Shown one piece after another: positions 6,418 to 7,884 of a stretch of DNA of 7,884 bases (positions within the stretch are counted from its first letter, which is position 1; each line of letters begins with the position of its first letter). This DNA comes from Alphaproteobacteria bacterium. Lineage in GTDB: Bacteria; Pseudomonadota; Alphaproteobacteria; JAEULC01. Below the pieces are notes generated by a model that had not been told where the DNA came from, made no database searches, and saw nothing but the letters and a program-made list of their open reading frames with translations. The stretch covers positions 1 through 7,884 of the forward strand of contig JADZDN010000165.1 in the NCBI GenBank assembly GCA_020851015.1, read 5' to 3'. The translations under genes were made by a program, and so were the position numbers.

Positions 6418-7884
6418 GTGGAAGACGAGGATAGGGACGGCAGGTATTCGCCGTCACGCCAGGCGGATGAGGGCGCCTGGTACCCGTCGGCCTATTTCCC
6501 GGTCGCCAGCCCCGCGGATCCCGTCCCCGAAAGCTTCGTCGTCCATGCGGTCGACACCGCCCCGCCGCCGGACGGCGCCGAGGCCTTCGTCCGCCATGGG
6601 ACGGCCAAGTGGGGCGCCGCGGGGTCGCCCACCAGCGGCGGCATCGTCACCTGGAGCGTCATGGGCGCGGGCATCGCGACCGGCTTCGGCGGCACCAGCG
6701 TCGCGATGTCGGTGCTCGGCCTGGATTACACCACCATCATCAAGAGCGCGTTCGACGCCTGGGCCGCGGTCGCCAACGTCAAATTCGCGCAGGTCGCCGA
6801 TCCGGGCACGGCCGGCACCAGCGCCTATGTCGCGGACATCCGCCTCGCCGCCGAATACATCGACGGCAACAACAACATTCTGGCCCAGGCCTACTATCCG
6901 ACCGCGAACGGCGGAACGCAGTCGCCGCTCGCCGGCAACGTCCGGATCGATTCCGGCGACAGCTTCACCTACCAGGAACTCTTCCTGACGATGCTGCACG
7001 AGATCGGGCACTCGCTGGGGCTCGAGCACGAGCCCACCAATCTCGCGATCATGAATCCGTACCTGAACACCAGCCTCAGCGGGCTGCAGACCGACGACAT
7101 CAACGGCATCAGCGCGATCTACGGCGCGGCAACCGGCGCCGCGCTTGCCTACACGATGCCCGAAGCCGCCGGCACCACGCCGCTCGCCATCGTCAACGGT
7201 TTCAACGGCGCGATCTACAACGGCAATTCGCTTGCGAACGCGATCGCCGGCGGCGGATGGAACGAAACGATGACCGGCCAGGGCGGCAACGACACGCTGG
7301 CGGGGCTCGGCGGCGACGATGTGCTGGCGGGCGGCAGCGGAAACGACTGGCTGCTTGGCGGGACGGGGACGGACACGGCGGTATTTTCGGGCAACCGTTC
7401 CGGCTACACGCTGACGATGGCGGCGAACGGCGACGTGACGGTGGTGGGCACGGACGGGACCGACCGGGTGCAGGAGGTCGAGTTCCTGCAGTTCGCCGAC
7501 CAGGTGGTCGCGGTATCGAGCTTGGCCGCGCCGGTGTTGCCCGACCTTTGGTCGTATGTCGCGCTGGACCGGGCGACGGTGGCGGCGGGGGGCAGCGCGA
7601 CGGTCACGGCTTACGTGGTGAACCAGGGGACCGGCGCGTCGGCGGGATCGACCACGGGGTTCTATCTCTCGACCGACGCGGTGATCACCACATCAGACAC
7701 GCTGCTGGCGACCAAGGTCTCGCCCGGCCTGGCGCCCTTGCCCGGCGCGGGGTACTACGACCTGCAGAGCTTCGCGCTGACGCTGTCGTCCGGCCTGTCG
7801 CCCGGCACCTACTGGATCGGCGGGATCGCCGACCACGGGAACGCGGTTTCCGAGAGCAACGAGGCCAACAACAACTGGAACGCG
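6418..7884 (+). CDS. Secreted serralysin/matrixin-type (M10) metalloprotease with RTX repeats and CARDB domain (partial, 3' end outside window)
   Basis: A zinc endopeptidase, probably exported by a type I system. The frame is open for 489 residues to the last base. Start GTG 6418 is the only start codon soon after the in-frame TAG at 6394, with GGGG 7 bases upstream. There is no signal peptide, as expected for RTX proteins. After a short N-terminus comes the catalytic domain (about 45-240), with zinc motif HEIGHSLGLEH (H194, H198, H204; E195 catalytic) and Met-turn AIMNPY (M212). Four glycine-rich nonapeptides (287-322: GQGGNDTLA, GLGGDDVLA, GGSGNDWLL, GGTGTDTAV) form a calcium-binding beta-roll, followed by the serralysin-type VEFLQFADQ segment (to about 366). 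From residue 375 a CARDB adhesion-type beta domain begins (PDLWSYVALD…FYLSTD…AVSESNEANN). Substrate is unknown. It is unrelated to the hem operon and has its own promoter. More RTX/CARDB units probably follow. Confidence 0.88.
   Translation, partial: MEDEDRDGRYSPSRQADEGAWYPSAYFPVASPADPVPESFVVHAVDTAPPPDGAEAFVRHGTAKWGAAGSPTSGGIVTWSVMGAGIATGFGGTSVAMSVLGLDYTTIIKSAFDAWAAVANVKFAQVADPGTAGTSAYVADIRLAAEYIDGNNNILAQAYYPTANGGTQSPLAGNVRIDSGDSFTYQELFLTMLHEIGHSLGLEHEPTNLAIMNPYLNTSLSGLQTDDINGISAIYGAATGAALAYTMPEAAGTTPLAIVNGFNGAIYNGNSLANAIAGGGWNETMTGQGGNDTLAGLGGDDVLAGGSGNDWLLGGTGTDTAVFSGNRSGYTLTMAANGDVTVVGTDGTDRVQEVEFLQFADQVVAVSSLAAPVLPDLWSYVALDRATVAAGGSATVTAYVVNQGTGASAGSTTGFYLSTDAVITTSDTLLATKVSPGLAPLPGAGYYDLQSFALTLSSGLSPGTYWIGGIADHGNAVSESNEANNNWNA

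Noticed and set aside
6407..6440. GGTCGCCGAGTGGAAG resembles the D-arm of tRNA-Ser/Leu
   Set aside because: No acceptor stem, anticodon arm or TTCRA-type T-loop can be placed around it, and it is the start of the protease reading frame.
6454..7029. Minus-strand 191-codon open frame antisense to the protease
   Set aside because: The plus strand encodes the HExxHxxGxxH zinc motif and Met-turn at consistent spacing; the antisense frame has no motif.

Overview
The window is G+C-rich, densely packed DNA from an alphaproteobacterium. The evidence is the gene order hemC – hemD – mitofilin/Mic60-type membrane protein – hemY with a divergent tsaD, and the 'TCATCCT…AGGATGA' palindromic repeats, a type I recall as common in Rhizobiales, Rhodospirillales and sphingomonads. 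A Rhodospirillales-like or Rhizobiales-like source is plausible, but I cannot narrow it further.

Layout: (1) 1-129 is the last 42 codons of an unidentified + strand gene. (2) 130-383 is a non-coding spacer holding a cluster of palindromic repeats between that gene and the convergent tsaD. (3) 384-1415, minus strand, is tsaD, the catalytic subunit of tRNA t6A37 synthesis. (4) 1477-6103 is a tight + strand operon: hemC (hydroxymethylbilane synthase), then one uninterrupted frame that encodes uroporphyrinogen-III synthase (HemD) followed by a helix-turn-helix, a proline-rich linker, a membrane anchor, a coiled coil and a Mic60/mitofilin-like C-terminus, and then hemY, which starts inside the previous stop (ATGA overlap). 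(5) 6104-6417 is a regulatory spacer with a strong G/C hairpin, direct repeats, a good sigma70-like promoter with a palindrome in its spacer, a leader hairpin and an 8-codon mini-ORF. (6) 6418-7884 is the start of a secreted RTX metalloprotease with a CARDB domain, running off the window.

HemC makes hydroxymethylbilane and HemD closes it to uroporphyrinogen III. The Mic60-like part and HemY are inner-membrane proteins encoded with them, suggesting that tetrapyrrole synthesis and membrane organisation are co-expressed. The most notable points are the HemD–HTH–Mic60 single reading frame, the DNA-binding-like domain on the cytoplasmic side of a Mic60 homologue, the LapB-like zinc ribbon of HemY, and the compact control region ahead of the protease gene.
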